From positions 26,129 to 90,128 of the forward strand of contig CASFBL010000010.1 of the NCBI GenBank assembly GCA_949292775.1: a stretch of DNA of 64,000 nucleotides, given 5' to 3'. Made by a program: the position numbers and the translations under genes. The notes beneath the pieces were generated by a model. The model was not told the DNA's origin and did no database searches. It worked only from the letters and a program-made list of their open reading frames with translations. The stretch comes from an uncultured Eubacteriales bacterium. GTDB lineage: Bacteria; Bacillota; Clostridia; Oscillospirales; Acutalibacteraceae. This document shows, one piece after another, positions 8,534 through 16,543 of the stretch (position 1 is its first letter; the number at the start of each line of letters is the position of its first letter).

Positions 8534-10009
8534 ATGCGCACCACACAATCGGGACAGCAAACGGACAAAAAAACACCGCGCTGGTGGATTTTTAGTAAGT
8601 ACGCCGAAGAGGGCTATGTTCCAAACCGCGAGCTTTTTGCTTATGCAACGGCATTAACCGGGCAAAATATGGCGTATCTTATTGTGTCGCAGTGGCTGTT
8701 TTATTTTTGCACGGATGTTTTGAGCATTCCGGCGACAAAAGTCGGTTTTTTGACAGGTTTTACCCGGATTTGGGACGCTGTTAACGACCCGGTAGTCGGA
8801 ACGCTTATTGACCGGCGCAAATGTCAGCCGGGCAGAAAACTACATCCGTATCTCGGTAAGTTGCCGATATTTATCGGTGTTTTGACTGCCTTGATGTTTA
8901 TGGATTTCGGCGTAACGGAAACGGCGGCCATTGTTATTTTGCTTTGCGTATACATCGCATGGGATTTTACTTATTCATTTCAGGATGTTGCGCTGTGGGG
9001 TATGATGTCTTTAATTTCGCCGCATCCGCATGAGCGTTCCCGTGTTTCGCAATGGCTCAACATCGGTGTTGGTGCAGCATGGGGGCTTATCAGTCTTGTC
9101 CCGCTGATTATGGGTAAGAGAGAAGCCCTCGGAATCAGTGAAAAGCTGCTGTTTTTGTGCTTCGGCATTGTCTTTGGTTTCGGCGGGGAAATGCTTTCTA
9201 TACTTGCATACAAAACAAAAGAGCGCGTCACCTTCACAGCTCCAAAACAGGAACCGTTTTTTAAGCAGCTTGCCGAACTGCGGCACAATAAAATGCTGCT
9301 TTTGCTCTTACTCGCGCAGATACTTAACTTCTTAAACGGTGCGATTGCACCGATTTATTTCTTCAAATACTGCGTAACTTTGGAAATCAGCGGAAAAGTA
9401 TATAACGGTGAAACCGTCCAGTTTTATTATGGCATTTTCACGAGCGTGCTTTCTACGGTCAGCATGTTTTTTGCCGTGAAGCTGGCGGACAAAATCGGCG
9501 GTATGCGCAATGTGGTCGTGATTGCTCAACTAATGAACATCGGATGCCGGTTGGCTGCTTATTTTGTCGGCTTTGATACGCTCCCGCAAATGATCGCTGT
9601 GATTTTGATAATTTCTATTTCGTCTGTGCCGGTGAATATGGTTGGCATTGCACAGCGTGCGCTTTTGTGTGATGCGATTGATTATGCCGAATGGAGAACC
9701 GGAAAACGCACGGAAGGCATCAGCAATTCTTTGCAAAACCTTACAAATAAGCTGACAGACGCATTGAAGCTCATTACAAGCGGTTTGGTACTTGGGTGGC
9801 TTGCTTATGATGATACATTAGGTCTTACCGGGCAGACGCAGGCGTTTTACGACGCGCAATGGCCGTTGTTTATGCTGCTGCCCGCACTCGGTTCGCTGCT
9901 TTATTTGATTCCGTTTCTGTGCATTCGTTACACAAAGGCGCAAAAGGCACAAGTGGAAAAGGATTTGCAAGAACGGCATGCACAGAAAAACGAAGAAAAG
10001 GAAGCTTAA
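8534..10009 (+). CDS. GPH-family sugar:cation symporter (MFS superfamily)
   Basis: The 491-residue protein has about twelve transmembrane segments and motifs of the glycoside-pentoside-hexuronide family: an aspartate-containing first half (FTRIWDAVNDPVVGTLIDRR), the RSRVSQW region, and the later CDAIDYAEWRTGKRTEG block before helix 11. Transporters of this family move sugars with Na+ or H+. I chose the ATG at 8534 because a strong AAGGGGGAG lies 7 nt upstream; the longer frame would overlap ispF. Its sugar is not predictable. Confidence 0.88.
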   Translation: MRTTQSGQQTDKKTPRWWIFSKYAEEGYVPNRELFAYATALTGQNMAYLIVSQWLFYFCTDVLSIPATKVGFLTGFTRIWDAVNDPVVGTLIDRRKCQPGRKLHPYLGKLPIFIGVLTALMFMDFGVTETAAIVILLCVYIAWDFTYSFQDVALWGMMSLISPHPHERSRVSQWLNIGVGAAWGLISLVPLIMGKREALGISEKLLFLCFGIVFGFGGEMLSILAYKTKERVTFTAPKQEPFFKQLAELRHNKMLLLLLLAQILNFLNGAIAPIYFFKYCVTLEISGKVYNGETVQFYYGIFTSVLSTVSMFFAVKLADKIGGMRNVVVIAQLMNIGCRLAAYFVGFDTLPQMIAVILIISISSVPVNMVGIAQRALLCDAIDYAEWRTGKRTEGISNSLQNLTNKLTDALKLITSGLVLGWLAYDDTLGLTGQTQAFYDAQWPLFMLLPALGSLLYLIPFLCIRYTKAQKAQVEKDLQERHAQKNEEKEA

Positions 10010-10015
10010 TCTTTA

Positions 10016-10474
10016 ATGAAGAAACTACTTAAAAAATATAAAGAAGTGATTCTTTATATAATTTTCGGTGCTTTGACCACATTGGTCAACTTCATCGTGT
10101 ATTTCGGCTGCAAAGCGGTGCATGTTCCATATCAGCCGGCTACGGTTGTCGCTTGGATCGCTGCGGTTACATTTGCCTATGTTACGAATCGTATTTGGGT
10201 TTTTGAAAGTAAAAACCGTGGAGCGAAAGCTGTTTTTAAAGAGGTTGTGCTGTTTGTCGGCGCACGGCTGTTTTCACTTGTTTTAGAGTTAATTATTATG
10301 TACATTGGCATGGATTTGCTCTCGGCAGGCGAGCACACAATTGATTTGCTGGGCAAAACGCTGCCGTTGGGCGAGTTTATTACCAAAACGGTTGCACAGA
10401 TCGTGATCATTATATCCAACTATATTTTCAGCAAGTTGATTATTTTTCGCAAAAAAAGAGAAAAAGACGAATAA
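10016..10474 (+). CDS. GtrA-family membrane protein
   Basis: The 152-residue protein has four hydrophobic helices and the GtrA hallmarks: FGALTTLVNFIVYF in helix 1, FAYVTNRIWVF at the end of helix 2 and the C-terminal ISNYIFSKLIIFRKK. GtrA proteins are thought to assist translocation of undecaprenyl-linked sugars for cell-surface glycosylation. It follows the sugar symporter by six bases and probably shares its transcript. Confidence 0.85.
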   Translation: MKKLLKKYKEVILYIIFGALTTLVNFIVYFGCKAVHVPYQPATVVAWIAAVTFAYVTNRIWVFESKNRGAKAVFKEVVLFVGARLFSLVLELIIMYIGMDLLSAGEHTIDLLGKTLPLGEFITKTVAQIVIIISNYIFSKLIIFRKKREKDE

Positions 10475-10487
10475 ACTTGCAAAACCC

Positions 10488-10516
10488 TTGCATTTATATG
10501 CATTCGGGTGTATAAT
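10488..10516 (+). promoter_or_regulatory. Promoter for the amino-acid ABC transporter operon
   Basis: TTGCAT (10488-10493), a 17-nt spacer and a consensus TATAAT (10511-10516), about 32 nt before the binding-protein start. Confidence 0.75.
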
Positions 10517-10548
10517 GTTGGCATATTTTCAGAAAAGGGGAACTTATT

Positions 10549-11427
10549 ATGAAAAAATCAGTTAAAGTTTTAGCGCTGGTTATGGCATTGGTTTTGATGG
10601 TTTCCGCTTTTGCCGCCTGCGGTGGCAATACGGACTCTGGTGATGATGCTGCAAAAACAGCGGCTGTTAAGGTTATCAATGTCAATCTGACCGAAGAAGA
10701 ATATGCATTCGGTGTTGACAAAAATCAGCCGGAACTGCTCGAGCAGGTCAATGCATTTATTGCGGAAATCCGCGAGAACGGCAAGCTGGAGGAAATCTTC
10801 AATAAATATTTTAACAACGGGACACCGACTCCGGTAACCTCTGCGGCTTTGGATGAGACTAAAGATCAGCTGGTCGTTGCTACAAATGCGGAATTCCCGC
10901 CGTTTGAATACACCGAAGGTGATCAGTATCTTGGCGTTGACATGGAAATCGCCTACTTGCTCGCGCAGAAACTTGGTAAAGAGCTTGTTATTCAGAACAT
11001 GGATTTCGATGCAGTTTGCCTTTCTGTTGGCAGCCACAAATGCGACATCGCCATGGCAGGCCTTACCATCAATGAAGAACGCAAAGAGTCTGTTACATTT
11101 ACCGATTCTTATTATCAGGCTTCTCAGAAGCTGATTGTCAAAGCAGATGACACCACCTTTGATGACTACACCACTGCGGATCAAATCGTTGCAAAGCTTC
11201 AGGGCATGGACGCTTCTGTGAAAATCGGTTTCCAGAACGGCACAACCGGTCAGTCCTATACTGAATCCACCGGCGATTTTGAATCCAATGCTTTCAAAGT
11301 AACGCCCGTTGGATATCAGAATGGCGCTTTGGCTGTTCAGGATATGGTAAACGGCAACTTGAACTATGTCATCATCGATGCGGAGCCTGCACAGGCGATT
11401 GCTGATTCCGTCAACGCTGCTGCGTAA
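10549..11427 (+). CDS. Amino-acid ABC transporter binding lipoprotein with permuted domain order
   Basis: This is the extracytoplasmic receptor for the permease and ATPase that follow. Residues 1-23 are a lipoprotein signal with Cys24 as the lipidation site. Residues 108-292 match the usual SBP_bac_3 start and core (LVVATNAEFPPFEY, then MAGLTINEERK and GFQNGTTG) but stop right after IIDAEPAQAI. The missing C-terminal part (NLTEEEYAFGVDKNQPELL, then VNAFIAEI and a KYF end) is found at residues 44-88, before the core. The protein therefore reads as a circular permutation of the normal fold rather than a truncation. The substrate is probably a polar amino acid. Confidence 0.9.
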   Translation: MKKSVKVLALVMALVLMVSAFAACGGNTDSGDDAAKTAAVKVINVNLTEEEYAFGVDKNQPELLEQVNAFIAEIRENGKLEEIFNKYFNNGTPTPVTSAALDETKDQLVVATNAEFPPFEYTEGDQYLGVDMEIAYLLAQKLGKELVIQNMDFDAVCLSVGSHKCDIAMAGLTINEERKESVTFTDSYYQASQKLIVKADDTTFDDYTTADQIVAKLQGMDASVKIGFQNGTTGQSYTESTGDFESNAFKVTPVGYQNGALAVQDMVNGNLNYVIIDAEPAQAIADSVNAAA

Positions 11428-11462
11428 TCTGAACGGAAAAGATAGTCAAAATATGAATTAAG

Positions 11463-11500
11463 CGCAATACCCTCACCCTTGTGGTGAGGATATTGCGTTT
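11463..11500 (+). terminator. Hairpin between binding protein and permease genes
   Basis: CGCAATA pairs with TATTGCG and CCTCACC with GGTGAGG around a short loop, followed by only three T. It lies between the first and second genes of one ABC operon. It could be a partial terminator or a 3' stabiliser that raises binding-protein output relative to the membrane parts. Confidence 0.6.
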
Positions 11501-11523
11501 CTGTGTGAAATAAGGATTTTATT

Positions 11524-12243
11524 ATGGGTGACTTTGAACGCAAATTTTGGAAATTTGTTGAGTTGTTTCAGGGCAGTAGCGCTGATTCTTATCTCGCTGA
11601 AATTTCCACCGGCCTGCAGAATACGATTAAAATTGCTGTAATCGGTCTGTTGCTCGGTATTGTGATTGGTACATTGATAGCGACCGTGCGTGTGCTGCCG
11701 AAATATAAGCGCTTGCCGCGCGTTTTAAACGCGATTTGCAGTGTGTATGTCAGCTTTTTCCGTGGTACGCCTATGGTCGTTCAGCTTTTGCTGTTTTATT
11801 ATGTGGCATTGCCGCTGATGGGTGTTAATTTGCCTTCTGTTACGGTATCCTGTATTGTATTCGGCTTGAATTCCGGTGCTTATGTTTCAGAAATCATGCG
11901 CAGCGGTATTCAGTCGGTTGACCCCGGCCAGATGGAAGGCGGCCGCGCGGTTGGTTTGAGCTTTGCGACCACCATGCGCCGCATTGTGATTCCGCAGGCG
12001 GTTAAAAATATTTTACCGACGCTTGGCAATGAGTTTATCTCTTTGATTAAAGAAACCTCGGTTGTCAGCTTTATCGGCGCTACGGATTTGTATGTTGCAT
12101 TCCGCAAAATCGGTACTTCAACCTATGAATTCATGATTCCGTATCTTGTCATGGCAATCATTTACATTGCTATGGTGCTGTTGATTAGCGGTTTGATTAA
12201 GTGGATGGAAAGGAGCCTGAGAAAAAGTGATAGAAGTTGTTAA
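11524..12243 (+). CDS. Polar amino-acid ABC transporter permease (HisM/GlnP type)
   Basis: The 239-residue integral membrane subunit has about five helices and the classic family segments [13 protein letters not shown] and [27 protein letters not shown], the latter holding the EAA loop that docks onto the ATPase, followed by [13 protein letters not shown]. It forms the translocation channel with the ATPase encoded next; the reading frames overlap by 17 bases. The ATG lies behind an AAGGATTT-type site. Confidence 0.93.
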   Translation: MGDFERKFWKFVELFQGSSADSYLAEISTGLQNTIKIAVIGLLLGIVIGTLIATVRVLPKYKRLPRVLNAICSVYVSFFRGTPMVVQLLLFYYVALPLMGVNLPSVTVSCIVFGLNSGAYVSEIMRSGIQSVDPGQMEGGRAVGLSFATTMRRIVIPQAVKNILPTLGNEFISLIKETSVVSFIGATDLYVAFRKIGTSTYEFMIPYLVMAIIYIAMVLLISGLIKWMERSLRKSDRSC

Positions 12244-13045
12244 CTTAACCAAAAGCTTCGGCGACCTGCAAGTGCTCAAAGGCATTAACCTGACCATCGA
12301 AAAAGGGGAGAAGGTTGTTATTATCGGACCGTCCGGCTCCGGTAAAAGTACTTTTCTGCGGTGCTTAAACTGCATGGAAGACCCAACCTCCGGCAGTGTT
12401 CTGTTTCATGGTGTGGATCTCACCGACATGAAAGTAGACATCAATGTTCAGCGTCAGCACATGGGCATGGTGTTTCAGCATTTTAACCTTTTCAATAATA
12501 AAACGGTTTTGGAAAACATAACCCTTTCACCGATTTTGACCCAAAAAAAGGCAATGTCTAAGCTTCGGCGTCAAAACGCAAAATACAAATTGCGCGGTGA
12601 AAAAGACAAACACATTCCTGCTTCGGAAATCAAATCCAATACGCAAATCAAAGCAGAGGCAAAAGAAAATGCCATGGCGCTTTTAGAGCGCATTGGGCTT
12701 GCTGATAAAGCGGATGCTTACCCGGCAATGCTTTCCGGCGGTCAGAAGCAGCGTGTTGCTATTGTGCGTTCGCTTGCGATGAATCCGGAAGTCATGTTGT
12801 TTGATGAGCCGACTTCTGCACTTGACCCGGAAATGGTCGGTGAGGTTTTGGATGTTATGAAAGACCTTGCTAAAAGCGGCATGACTATGGTGGTCGTAAC
12901 GCACGAAATGGGCTTTGCAAGAGAAGTTGGTGACCGTGTGTTATTTATGGATGATGGGAAAATTTTGGAAGAAAATACACCGGACGGCATTTTCAATCAT
13001 CCGCAAAACCCGCGTTTGCAGGAATTCCTTTCCAAAGTATTATAA
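12227..13045 (+). CDS. Polar amino-acid ABC transporter ATP-binding protein (GlnQ type)
   Basis: The 272-residue cytosolic ATPase powers the adjacent permease. It has Walker [10 protein letters not shown] (about residues 37-45), a Q-loop in MVFQHFNLF, the signature [11 protein letters not shown], Walker [13 protein letters not shown] and the switch histidine in VVTHEMG. The start is GTG at 12227, inside the permease gene. A basic insertion of about 30 residues (roughly 110-140) sits in the helical subdomain before the ERIGL segment; usual GlnQ proteins of about 240 residues lack it. Confidence 0.93.
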   Translation: MIEVVNLTKSFGDLQVLKGINLTIEKGEKVVIIGPSGSGKSTFLRCLNCMEDPTSGSVLFHGVDLTDMKVDINVQRQHMGMVFQHFNLFNNKTVLENITLSPILTQKKAMSKLRRQNAKYKLRGEKDKHIPASEIKSNTQIKAEAKENAMALLERIGLADKADAYPAMLSGGQKQRVAIVRSLAMNPEVMLFDEPTSALDPEMVGEVLDVMKDLAKSGMTMVVVTHEMGFAREVGDRVLFMDDGKILEENTPDGIFNHPQNPRLQEFLSKVL

Positions 13046-13059
13046 TTCTAAAAATAAAA

Positions 13060-13086
13060 GGGTACGGCTTTTGCCGTACCCTTTTT
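13060..13086 (+). terminator. Bidirectional terminator between ABC operon and ilvA-ridA
   Basis: A perfect GGGTACGGC/GCCGTACCC stem with a TTTT loop is flanked by A-rich and T-rich runs, so it can stop transcription from both converging units. Confidence 0.85.
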
Positions 13087-13098
13087 CTATATAGTAGT

Positions 13099-13473
13099 TT
13101 AGACTTCTGCAATGACTTCTACTTCTACTAAAACATCCTTTGGCAATGCAGCTGCTGCAACGCAGGAGCGAGCAGGTTTGCTGACAAAATATGTGCCGTA
13201 AACGGTGTTGAACGCGCCAAAATCAGACATGTTTTTTAAGAAACATGTGGTTTTAATGACTTTAGAGAAATCAGAACCGGCGGCTTCCAAGATTGCGCCG
13301 ATATTTTGGCAGACCTGTTCGGTTTGTTCTTCAATAGTCGTTGCTTCCACTTCACTGGTGGCAGGGTTGATAGCAATCTGACCGGAGGCGAATAAAAGTC
13401 CATTGACAATTTTTGCCTGAGAATACGGTCCGATTGCTTCCGGTGCATTTTCGGTGTGTAGAGTTTCAATCAT
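13099..13473 (-). CDS. ridA: RidA-family enamine/imine deaminase
   Basis: RidA hydrolyses the reactive 2-aminoacrylate/enamine products released by PLP dehydratases. The 124-residue protein has the family start with AIGPYSQAK, the SGQI segment, the conserved arginine in KPARSCV and the C-terminal VEVEVIAEV strand. AAGGAGG lies upstream of the ATG at 13473; an upstream in-frame extension into ilvA is not needed. It follows ilvA by 13 bases, so producer and detoxifier of the same intermediate are co-transcribed. Confidence 0.94.
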   Translation of the reverse strand: MIETLHTENAPEAIGPYSQAKIVNGLLFASGQIAINPATSEVEATTIEEQTEQVCQNIGAILEAAGSDFSKVIKTTCFLKNMSDFGAFNTVYGTYFVSKPARSCVAAAALPKDVLVEVEVIAEV

Positions 13474-13486
13474 TTTGATTTCCTCC

Positions 13487-14686
13487 TTAATAAGATTTAA
13501 TAAGATAGCCGCGCGCAACTAAAGCGTTCTTAATGGCTTCGATATGTTCAAAGTTTCTGGTTTCCAATACCAGACGCAAATAGCAGCCGTTGATATCGGA
13601 GCCCTCCGATGCTCTTTCATGATGTACAGAAATGATGTTGCCGCCCTGTTCAGCAATGGTTTCAGAAACACCTTTAAGCTGGCCGGGCTTGTCAAGCAAT
13701 TCGATGGTCATCGAGAAAGTGCGGCCGGATTTTAAAAGACCGCGCTTAATGACACGGGAGAGAATGGTAACATCAATGTTACCGCCGGAAACTAAGCAGC
13801 ACACCTTTTTGCCTTTCAAATCCACTTTGTTGAACATAGCAGCTGCCACAGAGACAGCACCTGCGCCCTCAGCAATCAGCTTTTGCTGTTCAATCAACGC
13901 CAAAATTGCCGCAGCAATTTCATCTTCAGAAACGGTAACGATACCGTCTACATATTTTTGGCACATGTCAAAGGTGATGTCACCGGGTTCCTTTACGGCA
14001 ATACCGTCGGCAATGGTAGAAACCTCGGCGAGTGTTTCAATTTTGCCGTCAGCAATAGAGCGTTCCATGCTCGGTGCACCGGCAGCCTGCACGCCGTAAA
14101 CTTTTACATTTGGTTTTAAGGCTTTAATTGCAAAAGCTACACCGGAAATCAGTCCGCCGCCGCCGACCGGGACAATGACTACATCTACATCCGGGAGCTG
14201 TTCTAAAATTTCCAAGCCGATTGTGCCCTGACCTGCAATTACATCCTCATCATTAAACGGGTGAATAAAGGTATAGCCTTTTTCCTCTTTTAACTGCAAC
14301 GCGCGATTGTAGGCATCATCATAAACACCTTCAACAAGGCAAATGTCTGCACCATATTTTCTGGTAGCTTCAACCTTCGAAATCGGCGCGCCGTCCGGCA
14401 GGCAAATCAAAGACTTAATGCCGTTTTTGGTCGCGGCAAGCGCAACGCCCTGTGCATGGTTCCCTGCGGAACAGGCAATAACACCTTTTTTCTTTTCTTC
14501 TTCTGAAAGCTGTGAAATTTTATAAGCGGCACCGCGGACTTTGAAAGAACCGGTAACCTGTAAGTTTTCCGTCTTTAAATGCACTTCACAGTCGGGATTG
14601 ATTTTCGGTGCCATGATCATGTCTGTTCTGCGGATAACATCTTTCAACTGAAAAGATGCGTGATACACCTTGTCGAGTGTTAACAT
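13487..14686 (-). CDS. ilvA: Threonine ammonia-lyase (threonine dehydratase) with C-terminal ACT domain
   Basis: This PLP enzyme deaminates threonine to 2-oxobutyrate and ammonia. The 399-residue protein has the PLP-lysine motif TGSFKVRGA, the SAGNHAQGVA motif, the glycine-rich phosphate loop VPVGGGGLISG and one C-terminal ACT-like domain (about residues 325-399). The single short regulatory domain resembles the roughly 400-residue TdcB-like/clostridial form rather than the longer biosynthetic IlvA. I start at the ATG at 14686, which has a purine-rich AAGAGAT upstream; the longer frame adds an unlikely extension. Confidence 0.9.
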   Translation of the reverse strand: MLTLDKVYHASFQLKDVIRRTDMIMAPKINPDCEVHLKTENLQVTGSFKVRGAAYKISQLSEEEKKKGVIACSAGNHAQGVALAATKNGIKSLICLPDGAPISKVEATRKYGADICLVEGVYDDAYNRALQLKEEKGYTFIHPFNDEDVIAGQGTIGLEILEQLPDVDVVIVPVGGGGLISGVAFAIKALKPNVKVYGVQAAGAPSMERSIADGKIETLAEVSTIADGIAVKEPGDITFDMCQKYVDGIVTVSEDEIAAAILALIEQQKLIAEGAGAVSVAAAMFNKVDLKGKKVCCLVSGGNIDVTILSRVIKRGLLKSGRTFSMTIELLDKPGQLKGVSETIAEQGGNIISVHHERASEGSDINGCYLRLVLETRNFEHIEAIKNALVARGYLIKSY

Positions 14687-14722
14687 GGATAATCTCTTCT
14701 TTCCCAATAGTATATGCAAATA

Positions 14723-14752
14723 ATTATATACCACTTTACTGTGAAAAAGCAA
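14723..14752 (-). promoter_or_regulatory. Promoter for ilvA-ridA
   Basis: Minus-strand TTGCTT (14747-14752) and TATAAT (14723-14728) are 18 nt apart. Confidence 0.6.
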
Positions 14753-14793
14753 TAAGAAATCTGACAAACTCTTACAGGATTTTCGTATTTTTA

Positions 14794-14822
14794 TTGATAA
14801 ATTGAAAAGTAACTGCTATAAT
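14794..14822 (+). promoter_or_regulatory. Promoter for trpS-ybaK
   Basis: TTGATA (14794-14799), a 17-nt spacer and TATAAT (14817-14822). The leader before trpS is only about 42 nt, too short for a T-box. Confidence 0.7.
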
Positions 14823-14870
14823 ATCGTTTAAAGCCTAAGGCAAGGCAGATTATTTACGGGAGATTTTAAA

Positions 14871-15875
14871 ATGGAAACCAATGAAAAGAAAAAAGTCGTT
14901 TTAAGCGCAATTCAGCCGACCGGCACTCCAACGCTCGGCAATTATCTTGGTGCGCTGAAAAACTGGAAAAATATGGCGGACGATTATGACTGCTTTTATG
15001 CTGTTGCGGATCTGCATTCCATTACCGTGCGCCCGGAGCCTGCACAGCTTCGCCGCAGAACCTTGGAAATGTATGCGCTTTTGCTTGCAATCGGTCTTGA
15101 CCCGGAGAAAAACACCGTGTTTGTGCAAAGCCATGTTAACGCCCATGCGCAGCTGGCGTGGATTCTCAACTGCTACACGCAGTTCGGTGAGGCGGCACGC
15201 ATGACCCAGTTTAAAGACAAGAGCGAAAAGCATCCTGAAAATGTGAATGTCGGGTTGTTTGCCTATCCCACGCTTATGGCAGCGGATATTTTGCTTTATC
15301 AGGCGGATTTTGTGCCGATTGGTGTTGACCAAAAACAGCACCTGGAAATCACGCGCAATATAGCGGAACGCTTTAACGGCCTTTATGGCGATACTTTTAC
15401 CATTCCGGAGCCTTTTATCGGCAAAGCCGGTGCAAAGATTATGTCTTTGCAGGAGCCGACCAAAAAAATGAGCAAGTCCGACACCAATGTTAAGGCTTTT
15501 ATTTCTGTGCTTGATGACACGGATACCATCGTGCGCAAGATTAAAAGCGCGGTCACCGATTCCGAAGCGCGTGTGTATTACGCCGAAGGAAAAGACGGTG
15601 TGAACAATCTGATGGGGATTTATAGCTGCTGTACGGGTAAGAGCTTTGAGGAAATTGAGCAGGAATTTGAAGGCAAAGGTTACGGTGACTTTAAAGCCGC
15701 GGTTGCCGAAGCTGTTGCGGCAGAACTTGCGCCCGTGCGCGATGAATTTAACCGCCTGATTGCAGATAAATCCTATCTCAACGCCTGCATGGAAGCCGGT
15801 GCGCAGAAAGCTGCACGCGTGGCGAACCGCACACTGCGAAAAGCAATGAAAAAAGTCGGCTTTTATCAGCTGTAA
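14871..15875 (+). CDS. trpS: Tryptophanyl-tRNA synthetase
   Basis: This class I synthetase charges tRNA-Trp. The 334-residue protein has the HIGH-equivalent in PTGTPTLGNYLG, the ADLHSIT segment and the KMSKS-type loop KKMSKSDTN (about residues 200-208). Length is typical of bacterial TrpS. A GGGAG site lies upstream of the ATG. Its stop codon shares a base with the next ATG (TAATG), so the deacylase gene is probably translationally coupled. Confidence 0.96.
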   Translation: METNEKKKVVLSAIQPTGTPTLGNYLGALKNWKNMADDYDCFYAVADLHSITVRPEPAQLRRRTLEMYALLLAIGLDPEKNTVFVQSHVNAHAQLAWILNCYTQFGEAARMTQFKDKSEKHPENVNVGLFAYPTLMAADILLYQADFVPIGVDQKQHLEITRNIAERFNGLYGDTFTIPEPFIGKAGAKIMSLQEPTKKMSKSDTNVKAFISVLDDTDTIVRKIKSAVTDSEARVYYAEGKDGVNNLMGIYSCCTGKSFEEIEQEFEGKGYGDFKAAVAEAVAAELAPVRDEFNRLIADKSYLNACMEAGAQKAARVANRTLRKAMKKVGFYQL

Positions 15876-16357
15876 TGGTGAAAAACATGGCGATTGAAAA
15901 AGTAAAAGCTTTTTTTAAACAGTTCGATTTGGACAATAAGATTTTGGAATTCCCGGTTTCAAGCGCCACTGTCGCGCTTGCAGCACAAGCTTTAGGGTGC
16001 GAAGAAAAGCAAATTGCAAAAACGCTTTCTTTTCTTGTGAACGAAGTGCCGGTGCTGATTGTTGCGGCCGGAGACACCAAAATTGACAACCCGAAGTTTA
16101 AAGCACAGTTTCATCAAAAGGCAGCAATGATTCCGGCGGACCGCGTTGAGGGCTTGGTCGGGCACGCGGTCGGTGGTGTTTGCCCATTTGCGATACGAGA
16201 CGGCGTGCAAGTATATCTTGACAAATCTCTCAAGCGTTTTCAAACCGTGTTTCCTGCCTGCGGCAGCGCCAATAGTGCGATTGAGTTAACCATACCGGAA
16301 CTGGAGAAATTTTCAAACTATTGCGCTTGGGTGGATGTGTGCAAGGGCTGGGAATAA
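15875..16357 (+). CDS. YbaK/EbsC-family aminoacyl-tRNA deacylase
   Basis: Proteins of this family clear mischarged tRNAs, typically Cys-tRNA-Pro. The 160-residue protein shows the YbaK/ProX fold with the conserved lysine segment AKTLSFLV, VAAGDTKIDNPKF and the glycine-rich GHAVGGVCPFAI loop. The first ATG overlaps the trpS stop by one base; a second ATG four codons later (15887) is also possible. Pairing with trpS suggests a shared role in translation quality control. Confidence 0.88.
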   Translation: MVKNMAIEKVKAFFKQFDLDNKILEFPVSSATVALAAQALGCEEKQIAKTLSFLVNEVPVLIVAAGDTKIDNPKFKAQFHQKAAMIPADRVEGLVGHAVGGVCPFAIRDGVQVYLDKSLKRFQTVFPACGSANSAIELTIPELEKFSNYCAWVDVCKGWE

Positions 16358-16378
16358 ACCATATAGAAAATATTGACA

Positions 16379-16406
16379 AAGCCGGAGTTTTCCTCCGGCT
16401 TTTTTT
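16379..16406 (+). terminator. Terminator after ybaK
   Basis: GCCGGAG pairs with CTCCGGC (16381-16387 with 16393-16399) and is followed by seven T. Confidence 0.85.
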
Positions 16407-16441
16407 CTATCAAAATATCAATGTAAATTTTCGTAAAATTA

Positions 16442-16470
16442 TTGACTTTTTTGCGTTTTTTCTCTATATT
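16442..16470 (+). promoter_or_regulatory. Promoter for potABCD
   Basis: TTGACT (16442-16447), a 17-nt spacer and TATATT (16465-16470). Transcription should start about where the leader structure begins. Confidence 0.65.
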
Positions 16471-16480
16471 TGTAATCATA

Positions 16481-16528
16481 CCAAATAGGGGTGCACACGG
16501 TGCATACCCAACTATACCTATCGGTTGG
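16481..16528 (+). promoter_or_regulatory. Structured 5' leader of potABCD
   Basis: Nested inverted repeats occupy most of the short leader: CCAA (16481-16484) with TTGG (16525-16528), ATAGG (16485-16489) with CCTAT (16517-16521), and an inner GCAC/GTGC hairpin (16493-16496 with 16500-16503) extended by G-C pairs. The structure ends directly at the AAAGGGG ribosome binding site of potA, so it could affect translation. It does not match a riboswitch class I recognise. Confidence 0.45.
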
Positions 16529-16543
16529 AAAGGGGCTGCATAA

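Noticed and set aside
10549-11427. Truncated or frameshifted binding-protein gene
   Set aside because: The segment missing at the C terminus is present near the N terminus with the signal peptide intact, which fits permutation better than decay.
14823-14870. Possible T-box riboswitch before trpS
   Set aside because: The leader is under 50 nt and lacks the T-box sequence and a specifier stem.
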